Assembly: GCA_038217425.1 (NCBI GenBank)
Contig: JBBQPM010000054.1
Span: forward strand, 1 to 38,344
Length of the DNA stretch: 38,344 nt
Source: JAIEPT01 sp038217425
GTDB lineage: Bacteria > Planctomycetota > Planctomycetia > Gemmatales > Gemmataceae
Direction of reading: 5' to 3'
Every line of letters starts with the position of its first letter. The first letter of the stretch is position 1. The position numbers were made by a program, and so were the translations under genes. Below are positions 22,083 to 30,550 of this stretch, in pieces. The notes under the pieces were generated by a model, which worked only from the letters and a program-made list of their open reading frames with translations, searched no databases and was not told the origin of the DNA.

Positions 22083-22934
22083 GTGGCAATCGTTCAAGTG
22101 CAAGATCTCGTCGAATCGGGCGTTCACTACGGGCATCGCGCGAGCCGATGGAACCCGAAGATGCGGCCCTACATCCTCGGCAAGCGAAACCTCATCCACA
22201 TCATCAACCTCAAAGAAACCGTCCGCGGTCTACTGCGGGCTTACAAATTCCTCGCCAAGGTCGCGAGCCGCGGCAGCCTCGTGCTCTTCGTCGGCACCAA
22301 GCGCCAGGCCAAGGAAGCCGTCGAGCGCGAAGCGGCCCGCGCCGGCATGCCGTTCGTCAACGAACGCTGGCTGGGCGGCACGCTCACCAATTATCGCACC
22401 ATTCGCGATCGCCTCAAACGGCTCACGGAACTCGAATCGCTGTGGCTGCCGCACGGCGAAAAGTCGCGTCCGGACATGATTGCCTACATGAAGACGATGC
22501 AAGGCGACACCGGCCGGCTCGATCTCGCCAAGGCGCCCGATACCGCTCTCATTCGCACGTACTCCAAGAAGATGGTCTCGACGCTCAACCGCGAGCTGTC
22601 GAAGATCAATCGCAACCTCTCGGGCATCCGCGAAATGAATCGCCTGCCGGACGCCATGGTCATCGTCGATCCGAAGCGCGAGTCGATCGCGATCAAAGAG
22701 GCGCAGCGCATGGGCGTCACCACGGTGGCCCTCATCGATACCGACAGCGATCCCGACACCGTCGATCTGCCGATCCCGGGCAACGACGACAGCATTCGCT
22801 CGATCGAGTTGATCCTGGCGAAACTTGCGGATTCGGTGCTGGAAGGCAAGGCGGCGATTCCGCCGGAACTCGCCCCCGCCGCTCCCGGGACCGCGGCGGC
22901 TCGGCGTTCGACCGCCCCCGTGCCGCCCAAGTAA
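22083..22934 (+). CDS. rpsB: 30S ribosomal protein S2
   Basis: 283 residues starting at GTG, with AGGAGG 7 bases upstream. It is the small-subunit protein that bridges head and body and is needed for S1 binding. Family hallmarks are seen: LVESGVHYGHRASRWNPKMR, PYILGKRNLIHIINL, LFVGTKRQAKEAVEREA, VNERWLGGTLTNYRTI, LPDAMVIVDPKRESIAI and IPGNDDSIRSIELIL. The C-terminal tail is rich in Pro/Ala (ELAPAAPGTAAAR), as in other planctomycetes. It is followed by tsf, the conserved bacterial order. Confidence 0.98.
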   Translation: MAIVQVQDLVESGVHYGHRASRWNPKMRPYILGKRNLIHIINLKETVRGLLRAYKFLAKVASRGSLVLFVGTKRQAKEAVEREAARAGMPFVNERWLGGTLTNYRTIRDRLKRLTELESLWLPHGEKSRPDMIAYMKTMQGDTGRLDLAKAPDTALIRTYSKKMVSTLNRELSKINRNLSGIREMNRLPDAMVIVDPKRESIAIKEAQRMGVTTVALIDTDSDPDTVDLPIPGNDDSIRSIELILAKLADSVLEGKAAIPPELAPAAPGTAAARRSTAPVPPK

Positions 22935-22976
22935 CCGAACCGAGTCGTCGGCCGAATTGTCTGATGTTTATTACGA

Positions 22977-23006
22977 GAGCGGAGGGCCAATCGCCTCCGC
23001 TCGTTT
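22977..23006 (+). terminator. terminator or attenuator hairpin between rpsB and tsf
   Basis: A 9-bp perfect stem, gagcggagg and cctccgctc, with an 8-base loop and followed by gttt. It lies in the 102-base gap between rpsB and tsf and ends 31 bases before the tsf start. The T tract is short, so partial termination is more likely than complete. Confidence 0.5.
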
Positions 23007-23036
23007 CACTTTTCGCCCTGTGTGAGGATTGCGAAC

Positions 23037-23870
23037 ATGAGTTTTACAGCTGCGGACGTCATGAAGCTGCGCGACCGGACCAAGTTGCCGATGATGGATT
23101 GCAAAAGCGCCCTGACCGAATCGGGCGGCGATATGGACAAGGCCGTCGATATTCTCCGTAAGAAGTTCGCCAACGCCGTCGCCAAGTTCAGCGATCGCGA
23201 GGCGGCAGAGGGACGCGTCGCCATCTACATCGACGCCGACAAAAAGGTCGGCGCCATGGTCGAGATGCGCTGCGAAAGCGCCCCTTCCGCCAAGTCCGAT
23301 CAGTTCATCCAGCTCGCCGCCGACGTCGCCAAGCAGGTCGCCCTGCAAGCCCCGGCCGACATTGCCGCCCTCCTGGCGCAACCGTTCGTCGGCGATGCCC
23401 AGAAGACGATCCAGGACCGCATCACCGAGACCGTCGGCCTGATTCGCGAGAACATGAAAATCCAGCGATTCGTCCAGCTCGACGGCATTGTGGGCGAATA
23501 TTGCCATCACGACGGCAGCGTCGGCGTGCTCCTCCAGGTCACCGGGGAAAAGTCCGACCCAGCATTGCTTCGCGACATCTGCATGCACGTCACCGCTCGC
23601 AATCCGGTGTCCGCGCGTCGGGAGGATGTCCCCGCCCCGACGGTCGCCAAGGAACTCGAGATCTTCAAGGCTCAGGTGGCGGCCATGGGCAAGCCTGCGA
23701 ACATTGCCGAGAAGATTGCCGAGGGGAAAATGAAGACGTGGTATGCCGAGAACGTCCTCGTCGAGCAGCCGTTCGTGAAGGACGACAGCAAGACCGTCGG
23801 CGAACTCCTCAAGGCAGCCGGCCTGACGATGAGCAAGTTCGTCCGCTATAAAGTAGGCGATTTGAGCTAA
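23037..23870 (+). CDS. tsf: translation elongation factor Ts
   Basis: 277 residues. Guanine nucleotide exchange factor for EF-Tu. The start at 23037 has GAGG 9 bases upstream. The N-terminal UBA-like domain (DVMKLRDRTKLPMMDCKSAL) is intact and the core shows VAIYIDADKKVGAMVEM, ADVAKQVALQAP and LLQVTGEK; the C-terminal part ends EQPFVKDDSKTVGELLKAAG. The usual KKG...A linker after the UBA domain reads LRKKFANAVAKFSDREAAEG, a lineage variation. It sits downstream of rpsB with a hairpin between them, and is followed by a double palindrome. Confidence 0.97.
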   Translation: MSFTAADVMKLRDRTKLPMMDCKSALTESGGDMDKAVDILRKKFANAVAKFSDREAAEGRVAIYIDADKKVGAMVEMRCESAPSAKSDQFIQLAADVAKQVALQAPADIAALLAQPFVGDAQKTIQDRITETVGLIRENMKIQRFVQLDGIVGEYCHHDGSVGVLLQVTGEKSDPALLRDICMHVTARNPVSARREDVPAPTVAKELEIFKAQVAAMGKPANIAEKIAEGKMKTWYAENVLVEQPFVKDDSKTVGELLKAAGLTMSKFVRYKVGDLS

Positions 23871-23876
23871 CCGAAA

Positions 23877-23940
23877 GAAAGCCCAGGGATGGCGATCCCT
23901 GGGGCTGGAAAGCCCAGGGATCGCCATCCCTGGGCTTTCG
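23877..23940. repeat. CCCAGGGAT palindrome, locus 2 (double)
   Basis: Two hairpins (gcccagggatggcgatccct at 23881 and its reverse-complement partner ending at 23939) form a larger inverted repeat. It lies 7 bases after the tsf stop and probably terminates the rpsB-tsf operon. Confidence 0.8.
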
Positions 23941-24048
23941 CGCCGACAGACTTTGCCCTGGCATCTCTCCCTCACATCCGTTAGACTCAAAACCTTGGGT
24001 CGTCCTAAGTTCAGTGAAACATCGCCCCCCTTCCGCGAGGACACGCTC

Positions 24049-25749
24049 ATGCGTTTTGCTCTCCTATTTTGTTGCCTCCTCGGCACTTCTAGCCTGCACG
24101 CGCAAACGCCTGATGCGGAGAAGATCAAGGCGCTCGTCGGACAGCTGGGAAGCCCCGATTTCAACGAACGTCGCTCGGCTTACAAGGAGCTGGAAAGTTT
24201 CGGGCAAGCAGCCGTCCCGGAGCTCAAGAAAGCTGCCCAGGAACGCGACCTCGAAGTACGCACCCGGGCGAACGATCTCTTGCGCAAGTTCGAAGAAAAG
24301 AAGACGCAGCAGGACGTGCTGGCGCCCAAGAACGTGCGTCTCAATGTGAAAAACGTGACGCTCCAGGCTGCCATCGATGAATTGGCGAAGCAGAGCGGCT
24401 ACACCCTCACGGTGCAGGGCGATCGAACCTCCCTGGGCGAAGTGAAGATCACGCTGGACACCGGAGACGTGACGTTTTTCGAGGCGCTTGATCTGCTGTG
24501 CGACGCGGGGGGCCTGACGGAGTCGTCGCCGGCGCCGTCGGCGATCGATCCGAACATTCCCGGTTTGCCGAGGCCGCTCCGTCCCGGCGGCAAGATTCGC
24601 GTGCTGCCAGCGCCGATCCAGAAGTTGCCCTTCAAAATCCAGGCGCAGCCGATTCAGATTGTTCCCGCGCCGGCGCTGCCGGTCCCCGCACAACCGGTTC
24701 CGGCTCAACCGGCTCCCGCAATCGCGCCGGTTCAACTGGTCGCGCAGGAAGAAAAACCCGCGCCGGTCGCGCCGCGGCAACCGCCGATCTTTCAACCCGC
24801 GCCGGCGCCGGTTCCTCTACCTCAGGCCGCACAGGTCTTGTTCGATTTCGCCGAGGTGGCGCAGCCGACGGTCTCGCAGGTCAATCGCCCCATCGTTCTC
24901 ACAGTGGCGAAGTCGATCCGGACGCCGACCAGTTATCACGGCTCGACGCGCATGCGGCTTTTGAGCGTCAAGCCTGGCCCGAACAACGATTGGGTCTTAA
25001 CGTTCGACGTGGCCGTGGAACCTCGCCTGGGCGGCATTCGCGCCGAGGGAACGCCCAGCCTGGAGAAGGCAGTCGACGACCGCGGACAAAGTCTCGTGCT
25101 GGCGATGGAGCAGGTCGCCAAACAGCCCCCGGTGGGCGAGTTTCAAATGCCGCAAATCATGTTCGACCGCCTTGGCGGGCAGGCGAACCGAACCCGCGTC
25201 ACGCTCCGCCTCGCCAAGGGCGAAAAGGACGCCAAGGTTCTCGCCGAACTCCGAGGCAGCATCACCGGCGAAGTCGACGTCCCCAACGAGAAACTCTTCG
25301 AGTTTACCGACGTCCTCAAGTCGGCCGGCAAGAAAGCTCAATCGGGCGACAAGGCCTTCGAACTCAAGTCGGTCGTCAAGGATAAGGCCGGCAACTACGT
25401 CGTTCAACTCCACGCCGACGCCGCCATGGGAAACAACGGCTTCGGCGGCATCAACGGTCGCGTCGTCATCCAGGGAGGCGGCATGGTCGTCATCAACGGC
25501 CAAGTCATCAGCGGGCAGCCCAGTTCCGCAGATCAGAGCCCGCTCCTCATCGACGCCAAGGGCAAGTCGTTGATGCTCGTCAAGTCCGATCAATCCATGG
25601 TCTTCGACAACGGCAAATCGAGTACGCAGATGACGTACACATTCAGGCCCCATCCCGACCAGGGCGAACCCGTGACGCTCGTGCGTTACGGCATGAAGCC
25701 GACGAAGGTCCGCATCCCCTTCTCTTTCCAGAACCTCCCCCTTCCGTAA
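24049..25749 (+). CDS. secreted protein with HEAT-like and secretin-STN-like domains
   Basis: 566 residues from ATG 24049 (GAGG upstream), beginning with a signal peptide (MRFALLFCCLLGTSSLHAQ). Residues about 25-85 look like a HEAT-type helical repeat (LGSPDFNERRSAYKELESFG, AVPELKKAAQERDLEVRTRA). Residues about 100-160 resemble the STN/secretin N-domain (RLNVKNVTLQAAIDELAKQS). A Pro/Ala/Gln-rich linker follows (about 180-270), then a C-terminal beta-rich region. Multi-domain proteins of this plan are frequent and uncharacterised in planctomycetes. Function is not known; the STN-like part suggests contact with an outer-membrane or periplasmic assembly. Confidence 0.78.
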   Translation: MRFALLFCCLLGTSSLHAQTPDAEKIKALVGQLGSPDFNERRSAYKELESFGQAAVPELKKAAQERDLEVRTRANDLLRKFEEKKTQQDVLAPKNVRLNVKNVTLQAAIDELAKQSGYTLTVQGDRTSLGEVKITLDTGDVTFFEALDLLCDAGGLTESSPAPSAIDPNIPGLPRPLRPGGKIRVLPAPIQKLPFKIQAQPIQIVPAPALPVPAQPVPAQPAPAIAPVQLVAQEEKPAPVAPRQPPIFQPAPAPVPLPQAAQVLFDFAEVAQPTVSQVNRPIVLTVAKSIRTPTSYHGSTRMRLLSVKPGPNNDWVLTFDVAVEPRLGGIRAEGTPSLEKAVDDRGQSLVLAMEQVAKQPPVGEFQMPQIMFDRLGGQANRTRVTLRLAKGEKDAKVLAELRGSITGEVDVPNEKLFEFTDVLKSAGKKAQSGDKAFELKSVVKDKAGNYVVQLHADAAMGNNGFGGINGRVVIQGGGMVVINGQVISGQPSSADQSPLLIDAKGKSLMLVKSDQSMVFDNGKSSTQMTYTFRPHPDQGEPVTLVRYGMKPTKVRIPFSFQNLPLP

Positions 25750-25836
25750 GATGCTCCCCAATCCGCTCGGACGCGACGCGCTCGCGGGTTCTCCCCGCGA
25801 GCGTTTGCTTTTTACCCCTTCTCCACGAGACTCGCC

Positions 25837-26979
25837 ATGAATCGCTTCCTCTGGTCGCTCGCCCTCGCACTCCTGCCCGCCTCGCTTTTCGCGCAAGGCC
25901 CTGTCTGGCATCTCTACGTCGGCACCAGCACCGGCAAAGTGAGTAAAGGAATCTACCGCCTCGATTTCAACGTCGAGACCGGCGCCCTCAGCAATCAAGA
26001 GTTGGTCGCCGAGATCAAGAATCCCTCGTTTCTCACCATTCATCCCTCGAAGAAATTCCTGTACGCGGTCACCGAGATCAGCGATGCCAGCGGCAAAAAG
26101 ATCGGCGGCGTCCAGGCGTTTCAGCTCGACGCGAAGTCCGGCAAGCTCACCCCGCTCAACCAGCAGCCTTCCGGCGGCGCCGGGCCGTGCCACATCGTCA
26201 CCGATCAAAAAGGCAAGGTCGTTCTCGTCGCCAACTACTCCGGCGGCAGCGTTTCCTCGATTCCCGTCCAGGCCGACGGCAAACTCGGCGAACCGGTCTC
26301 CGTCATCCAGCACGCCGGCTCGAGCGCCGATCCCGCACGTCAAAAGCAGCCCCACGCCCATTCCATCAACGTCGACCCGACGAACAAATTCGCCATGGCC
26401 GCCGACCTCGGCATCGACAAAGTCCTCATTTATAAGCTGGACGACAAGGGCGCCCTCACCCCTGGCAACCCCGGGCACGCCAGCGTGGCGCCGGGCTCGG
26501 GCCCACGCCACTTCGCCTTCCATCCCGACGGCAAGCACGCCTTCGTCATCAATGAAATGCTCATGACCGTCACCTCCTTCAAGTACGACGCCTCGAAGGG
26601 AAGCCTCACCGAGATCGAGACCGTTACCACGCTCCCCGCGGGCGTCGGCCCCGGCAAGGGGCTTTCGACCGCCGAAGTGTTGGTGCATCCGAGCGGCAAG
26701 TTCGTTTACGGCTCCAACCGCGGGCACAACACCATCGCGATCTTCACGTTCGACGCAGCCAAGGGCAAACTGACGCCGGCCGGCCATCAAGGCGCCACGG
26801 TCAAGACGCCGCGGAACTTCATGATCGACCCGTCCGGCAAATGGCTCTTGGTGGGCAATCAAGACGGGAACAACATCACGGTATTTCGCGTGGACCAGGT
26901 GACGGGGCAGCTGACGCAGGTAGGCGAGCCGGTGGCGACGCCGACGCCGATCTGCCTGCGGATGATACCGAAGGAATAG
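25837..26979 (+). CDS. secreted lactonase, YbhE-type beta-propeller (6-phosphogluconolactonase family)
   Basis: 380 residues with a signal peptide (FLWSLALALLPASLFAQ). It has the seven-bladed propeller repeats of the YbhE/Pgl family: YVGTSTGKVSKGIYRLDF at the start, NPSFLTIHPSKKFLYAV, GAGPCHIVTDQKGKVVLVAN, QPHAHSINVDPTNKFAMAAD, GSGPRHFAFHPDGKHAFVIN, LVHPSGKFVYGSNRGHNTIA and TPRNFMIDPSGKWLLVGNQD. Cytoplasmic family members hydrolyse 6-phosphogluconolactone; an exported copy more likely opens other sugar lactones or muconolactone. The gene precedes a tRNA on the opposite strand. Confidence 0.92.
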   Translation: MNRFLWSLALALLPASLFAQGPVWHLYVGTSTGKVSKGIYRLDFNVETGALSNQELVAEIKNPSFLTIHPSKKFLYAVTEISDASGKKIGGVQAFQLDAKSGKLTPLNQQPSGGAGPCHIVTDQKGKVVLVANYSGGSVSSIPVQADGKLGEPVSVIQHAGSSADPARQKQPHAHSINVDPTNKFAMAADLGIDKVLIYKLDDKGALTPGNPGHASVAPGSGPRHFAFHPDGKHAFVINEMLMTVTSFKYDASKGSLTEIETVTTLPAGVGPGKGLSTAEVLVHPSGKFVYGSNRGHNTIAIFTFDAAKGKLTPAGHQGATVKTPRNFMIDPSGKWLLVGNQDGNNITVFRVDQVTGQLTQVGEPVATPTPICLRMIPKE

Positions 26980-26999
26980 GCTGGGGAGAAAGAAAAGAG

Positions 27000-27073
27000 T
27001 GGGCGGTACTGGGCTCGAACCAGTGACCTCAACGATGTCAACGTTGCGCGCTAACCAGCTGCGCCAACCGCCC
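27000..27073 (-). tRNA. tRNA-Val (anticodon GAC)
   Basis: 74 nt without an encoded CCA. On the minus strand the acceptor arm gggcggt pairs with accgccc; the anticodon arm is caacg-ttgacat-cgttg, so the anticodon is GAC (valine). The T arm is actgg-ttcgagc-ccagt with the invariant TTCGA. The D arm is gcgc-agctggtta-gcgc. All stems pair. Confidence 0.96.
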
Positions 27074-27086
27074 GCTTGATGCTTTG

Positions 27087-27115
27087 AAGATAGAGGCCCG
27101 CACCGTTTCCGTCAA
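27087..27115 (-). promoter_or_regulatory. promoter of tRNA-Val
   Basis: On the minus strand TTGACG (27110-27115) and TATCTT (27087-27092) are spaced 17 bases, a close match to a sigma-70-type promoter, and lie 14 bases upstream of the tRNA 5' end. Confidence 0.7.
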
Positions 27116-27127
27116 GAGGGATCCGGC

Positions 27128-28465
27128 ATGAGTGAATCACGAGGCGTCTCGCTCCACACGCGCATCCTGTTCGCGCTAATCCTGGGCATCGCTTGCGGGC
27201 TTGCCGCCAACGTCTTCGTGCCGAGATCCTCCGAATATCATCCGCGGCTCGAAGGACTCATCTATTACGTCATGGAGCCGATCGGCGACATCTTCCTGCG
27301 CCTGCTCAAGCTCACCGTCGTCCCCCTCGTCTTTTCGTCGCTGGCCTTGGGCGTCGCTCAGCTCGGCAGCCAGGGAAATCTTGGGCGCATCGGCCTCAAG
27401 TCGTTTGGGTTCTTCTTGATCACCATGACCTTCGCCGTCACGATCGGCCTGACGATGGTCAACGTCATTGAGCCGGGGAAGTCGATGCCCCAAGAGACGC
27501 AGGAGGACATGAAGCAGCGCTATGCCACCAAGGCCAAGGATGCGGAGAAACGAGGCCAGACTACCGAACTCGATACCCGGGCGCTCGTCAAGATGATCGT
27601 CCCCGACAATCCGCTTGCTGCCATGACCGCCAATCCGCCCGAGATGCTCGCCATCATTTTCTTCGCCTTGCTCGTCGGCATGGGCCTCCCGCACCTGGAA
27701 CCCAATCGGAGGCAGATCGTTCTCTCGGTACTGGGCGCCATGAACGATCTCATGGTCATCATCATCGGCTGGGCGATGCGCATCGCTCCTTACGGGGTCT
27801 TCGCGCTCATCTTCTCGGTCGCCTCCCTTTTCGGACTCGAGCTTTTCAAGGCGCTCGCCTGGTTCGTCGGCATCGTCATCGTCGGCATAGGTCTGCAAAT
27901 GTTTGGCGTGCTCTCGATTTTGCTCGTGGTGCTGGCGCGGATCAGTCCCTGGACGTTCTTTCGCAAGGTCCGTCCGATCATGATCACCGCGTTCTCGACG
28001 AGTTCGAGCAGCGCGACGCTACCGACGTCGATCGCAGTTGCCGAGAAGGAGTTAGGGATACCGCCGCCGATTGCGGGATTCGTGCTGCCGCTGGGGGCTA
28101 CGATGAATATGAACGGCACCGCGCTCTTCGAGGGGGTGACGGTCATGTTCCTCGCCCAGGTTTACGGCATCGATCTTTCGTTGGACCAACAGATCATTGT
28201 AGTCGTGATGGCGGTCGTAACGGCGATCGGCGCCGCGGGCGTCCCGGGCGGTTCGCTGCCGCTCCTGGCGATCGTGCTCACGATGGTCGGCGTCCCGGCG
28301 GAGGGGCTCGCGATCATCCTCGGCGTCGATCGCCTGCTCGACATGTGCCGAACCACGCTTAACGTCATCGGCGACGTCGCGGCGGCGACGTACGTCACCC
28401 GCTCCGAGGGCTATCCCCTCCTGCCCGAATCGAGCGCGGTCGGCGAATCGCCGCCGGCCGTCTAA
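27128..28465 (+). CDS. dicarboxylate/amino acid:cation symporter (DAACS/SLC1 family)
   Basis: 445 residues, inner membrane, with at least eight hydrophobic helices and two re-entrant hairpins. The hairpin-1 serine motif is FSTSSSSATLPTS (residues 289-301). The TM7 motif is NMNGT (327-331), against NMDGT in archaeal and eukaryotic members. The TM8 motif DRLLDMCRTTLNVIGD retains D405, R408, T409, N412 and D416. It likely imports C4-dicarboxylates or acidic amino acids with Na+ or H+. Residues about 115-160 form a long charged loop between helices, an insertion seen in some Gram-negative relatives. It stands alone, next to a divergent tRNA. Confidence 0.93.
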   Translation: MSESRGVSLHTRILFALILGIACGLAANVFVPRSSEYHPRLEGLIYYVMEPIGDIFLRLLKLTVVPLVFSSLALGVAQLGSQGNLGRIGLKSFGFFLITMTFAVTIGLTMVNVIEPGKSMPQETQEDMKQRYATKAKDAEKRGQTTELDTRALVKMIVPDNPLAAMTANPPEMLAIIFFALLVGMGLPHLEPNRRQIVLSVLGAMNDLMVIIIGWAMRIAPYGVFALIFSVASLFGLELFKALAWFVGIVIVGIGLQMFGVLSILLVVLARISPWTFFRKVRPIMITAFSTSSSSATLPTSIAVAEKELGIPPPIAGFVLPLGATMNMNGTALFEGVTVMFLAQVYGIDLSLDQQIIVVVMAVVTAIGAAGVPGGSLPLLAIVLTMVGVPAEGLAIILGVDRLLDMCRTTLNVIGDVAAATYVTRSEGYPLLPESSAVGESPPAV

Positions 28466-28576
28466 AGTCGCGCCGCTATCGGGTTCGACGGGCGCGTTTT
28501 CGGGAACTATTTCCCTTCCCGGCGCGTCCAATACTTAGGAACTCGCGCAGAGCCGACGACGTTCCCCGGTTTTCGT

Positions 28577-28606
28577 TTGACATGCTCGGGCGTTTTGCCC
28601 TAAGAT
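28577..28606 (+). promoter_or_regulatory. sigma-70-type promoter of the DUF1549 gene
   Basis: A perfect TTGACA (28577-28582) is followed after 18 bases by TAAGAT (28601-28606). The predicted transcript start is about 40 bases upstream of the ATG at 28653. Confidence 0.65.
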
Positions 28607-28652
28607 GATGGAAACTCGCACCTCCTTTTCGGTTGGCATCGGAGATTCACGA

Positions 28653-30473
28653 ATGGCTACCACTTCACGCATCCAAAAAGGGGCCAGGGCCCTGTATTTG
28701 GGCCTCACCGGCCTCGCCCTGTTCGGGCTCTCGGTCTGGTTTGCCGAGGATAGCTCGGCCCAGGTCAAGAAAACCCTCCCCCCCAAGGGAACGACCGCGC
28801 CCCCCATCGGCGCACTCCCCAAGGCCAACCCCGGCGCCAAGACTAAAGACCTCTGGGCCAGCACTCACGGCGGCATCGAGCAGGTCAACTACATCAACGA
28901 ACTCGTCGAAAAGCAGTGGTCCGAGAACAAGATCCGCCCCGCCGAGCGCTGCTCTGATTACGACTTCATTCGCCGGGCTTCGCTCGACATCATCGGCCGA
29001 ATCGCCACCGTCGACGAAGTCAATCGCTACATGCGCGACCCCGAATCGAAACGCCGATCGATGCTAATCGATCGCCTGCTCGACAATCCCGAGTTCGGCG
29101 ACAACTTCGCCAACAACTGGACCACCATGCTGCTCACCCGGCAAGGTTCCAAGGAAGTGCATCGCGATCAGATGCACCTCTGGATCGCCGAGCAGCTGAA
29201 CAATCCCAAGACCAAGTGGACCGACGTCGTCGCTCAGCTCGTGAGCGCCAAGGGAGCGACCAACGAGAATCAAGCGGTCAACTTCGTCCTGCACCACATG
29301 GGCGACGAGATCCGCAACGACCGCGAGAACGGCGCCTGGGACATGGTCCCCGTCACCAGCCGAACCACCAAGTTGTTCCTGGGCGTTCGCACGCAGTGCG
29401 TGCAGTGCCACGACCATCCGTTCAACGGCGAATGGACGCAGGCCCACTTCTGGCAGATCAACGCGTTCTACCGCCAAACGACCTCGAACGGTCGGCCCGG
29501 CATGATGAACGCCAAGAAAAAGAAGGGCATCGAAGAGAAGGCCGTCTACGAGCTGCGCGACGAACCGGATCTCAACTCCAAGGGCCTCGTCCCCTACGAA
29601 CGCCGTAGCGGCGTCCTCTACTACGCCCGGCCGGCGTTCCTCACCGGCGAAAAGGCCGACCTCAAGGCGAGCAAAACCCGCCGCGAACAACTCGCTCACT
29701 TCATCACCACCAGTTCTTACTTCTCCAAGGCGTTCGTCAATCGCACCTGGGCCCACTTCATGGGCAAGAGCTTCACCAAGGACGCCCCCGATGATTTCGG
29801 CGACCACAACCCCGTTAGCAATCCCGAACTGCTCGAACGGCTCGCCAAGGATTGGGCCGAGAAGTACGATCACCAGCCCAAGGATCTGATTCGCTGGATC
29901 TGCAACAGCCGGGCGTACGGCCTCAGCAGCGTCGCCAACGACACCAACGACAAGCCCGAAGACGAAATCTACTTCGCCCGCATGCTGCTCCGGCAAATGA
30001 CGCCCGAACAGCTCTTCGAATCGGTCGTCATCGCCACCGAAATGAAGGCGATCCAGGGCGACAAGAAGAACAAACGCGACGCCAAGCAAGCATGGATGGA
30101 TCAACTCGTCAACAATTTCGGCAACGACGAAGGCGAGGAAGTCTCGTTCAACGGCACCGTTGTTCAGGCCCTCTTGCTGATGAACGGCAGGGACATCAGC
30201 GAAGCCATCAATACCGCGAACATCTTCACGGTGAAGCTGGCGAATGAACGGCAGATGCTCAATGCAATTTACATGCTGACGCTCAATCGCCCCGCCAGCG
30301 ACGCGGAATACGACCGCATCATGGTGAAACGCGAACCAGGCGCTGGCGGCATGTATTTACGCACGCTGCCCCGCGTCAATGCTCCGGCCAACAGCCCGAT
30401 CATGACGACCGAGTTTTACAAGGACATCCTCTGGGCCGTCCTCAATAGCAACGAGTTCATCTTGAATCATTAA
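28653..30473 (+). CDS. secreted DUF1549/DUF1553 protein with CxxCH motif
   Basis: 606 residues from ATG 28653 (GGAG 8 bases upstream). The N-terminus is a signal or anchor (YLGLTGLALFGLSVWFA). The DUF1549 domain reads ERCSDYDFIRRASLDIIGRI, SMLIDRLLDNPEFGDNFANN, and ends near the CVQCHDHPFNGEW motif, where CVQCH matches a haem c attachment signature although these motifs are often structural in the family. The DUF1553 domain follows (KAFVNRTWAHFMGKSF, QMTPEQLFESVV, LTLNRPASDAEYDRI). It is a planctomycete-type protein, usually paired with a DUF1501 gene directly downstream; here the DUF1501 gene is 3.8 kb away. Confidence 0.93.
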   Translation: MATTSRIQKGARALYLGLTGLALFGLSVWFAEDSSAQVKKTLPPKGTTAPPIGALPKANPGAKTKDLWASTHGGIEQVNYINELVEKQWSENKIRPAERCSDYDFIRRASLDIIGRIATVDEVNRYMRDPESKRRSMLIDRLLDNPEFGDNFANNWTTMLLTRQGSKEVHRDQMHLWIAEQLNNPKTKWTDVVAQLVSAKGATNENQAVNFVLHHMGDEIRNDRENGAWDMVPVTSRTTKLFLGVRTQCVQCHDHPFNGEWTQAHFWQINAFYRQTTSNGRPGMMNAKKKKGIEEKAVYELRDEPDLNSKGLVPYERRSGVLYYARPAFLTGEKADLKASKTRREQLAHFITTSSYFSKAFVNRTWAHFMGKSFTKDAPDDFGDHNPVSNPELLERLAKDWAEKYDHQPKDLIRWICNSRAYGLSSVANDTNDKPEDEIYFARMLLRQMTPEQLFESVVIATEMKAIQGDKKNKRDAKQAWMDQLVNNFGNDEGEEVSFNGTVVQALLLMNGRDISEAINTANIFTVKLANERQMLNAIYMLTLNRPASDAEYDRIMVKREPGAGGMYLRTLPRVNAPANSPIMTTEFYKDILWAVLNSNEFILNH

Positions 30474-30486
30474 GCGAGCCGACGCC

Positions 30487-30550
30487 GAAAGCCCAGGGAT
30501 GGCTATCCCTGGGGAATTGAAGCCCCAGGGATAGCCATCCCTGGGCTTTC
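30487..30550. repeat. CCCAGGGAT palindrome, locus 3 (double)
   Basis: Two hairpins, gcccagggatggctatccct from 30491 and its inverse from 30523 to 30550, in the gap between convergent genes. The stop codon of the minus-strand aminotransferase (30503-30505) lies inside the left hairpin. Confidence 0.85.
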
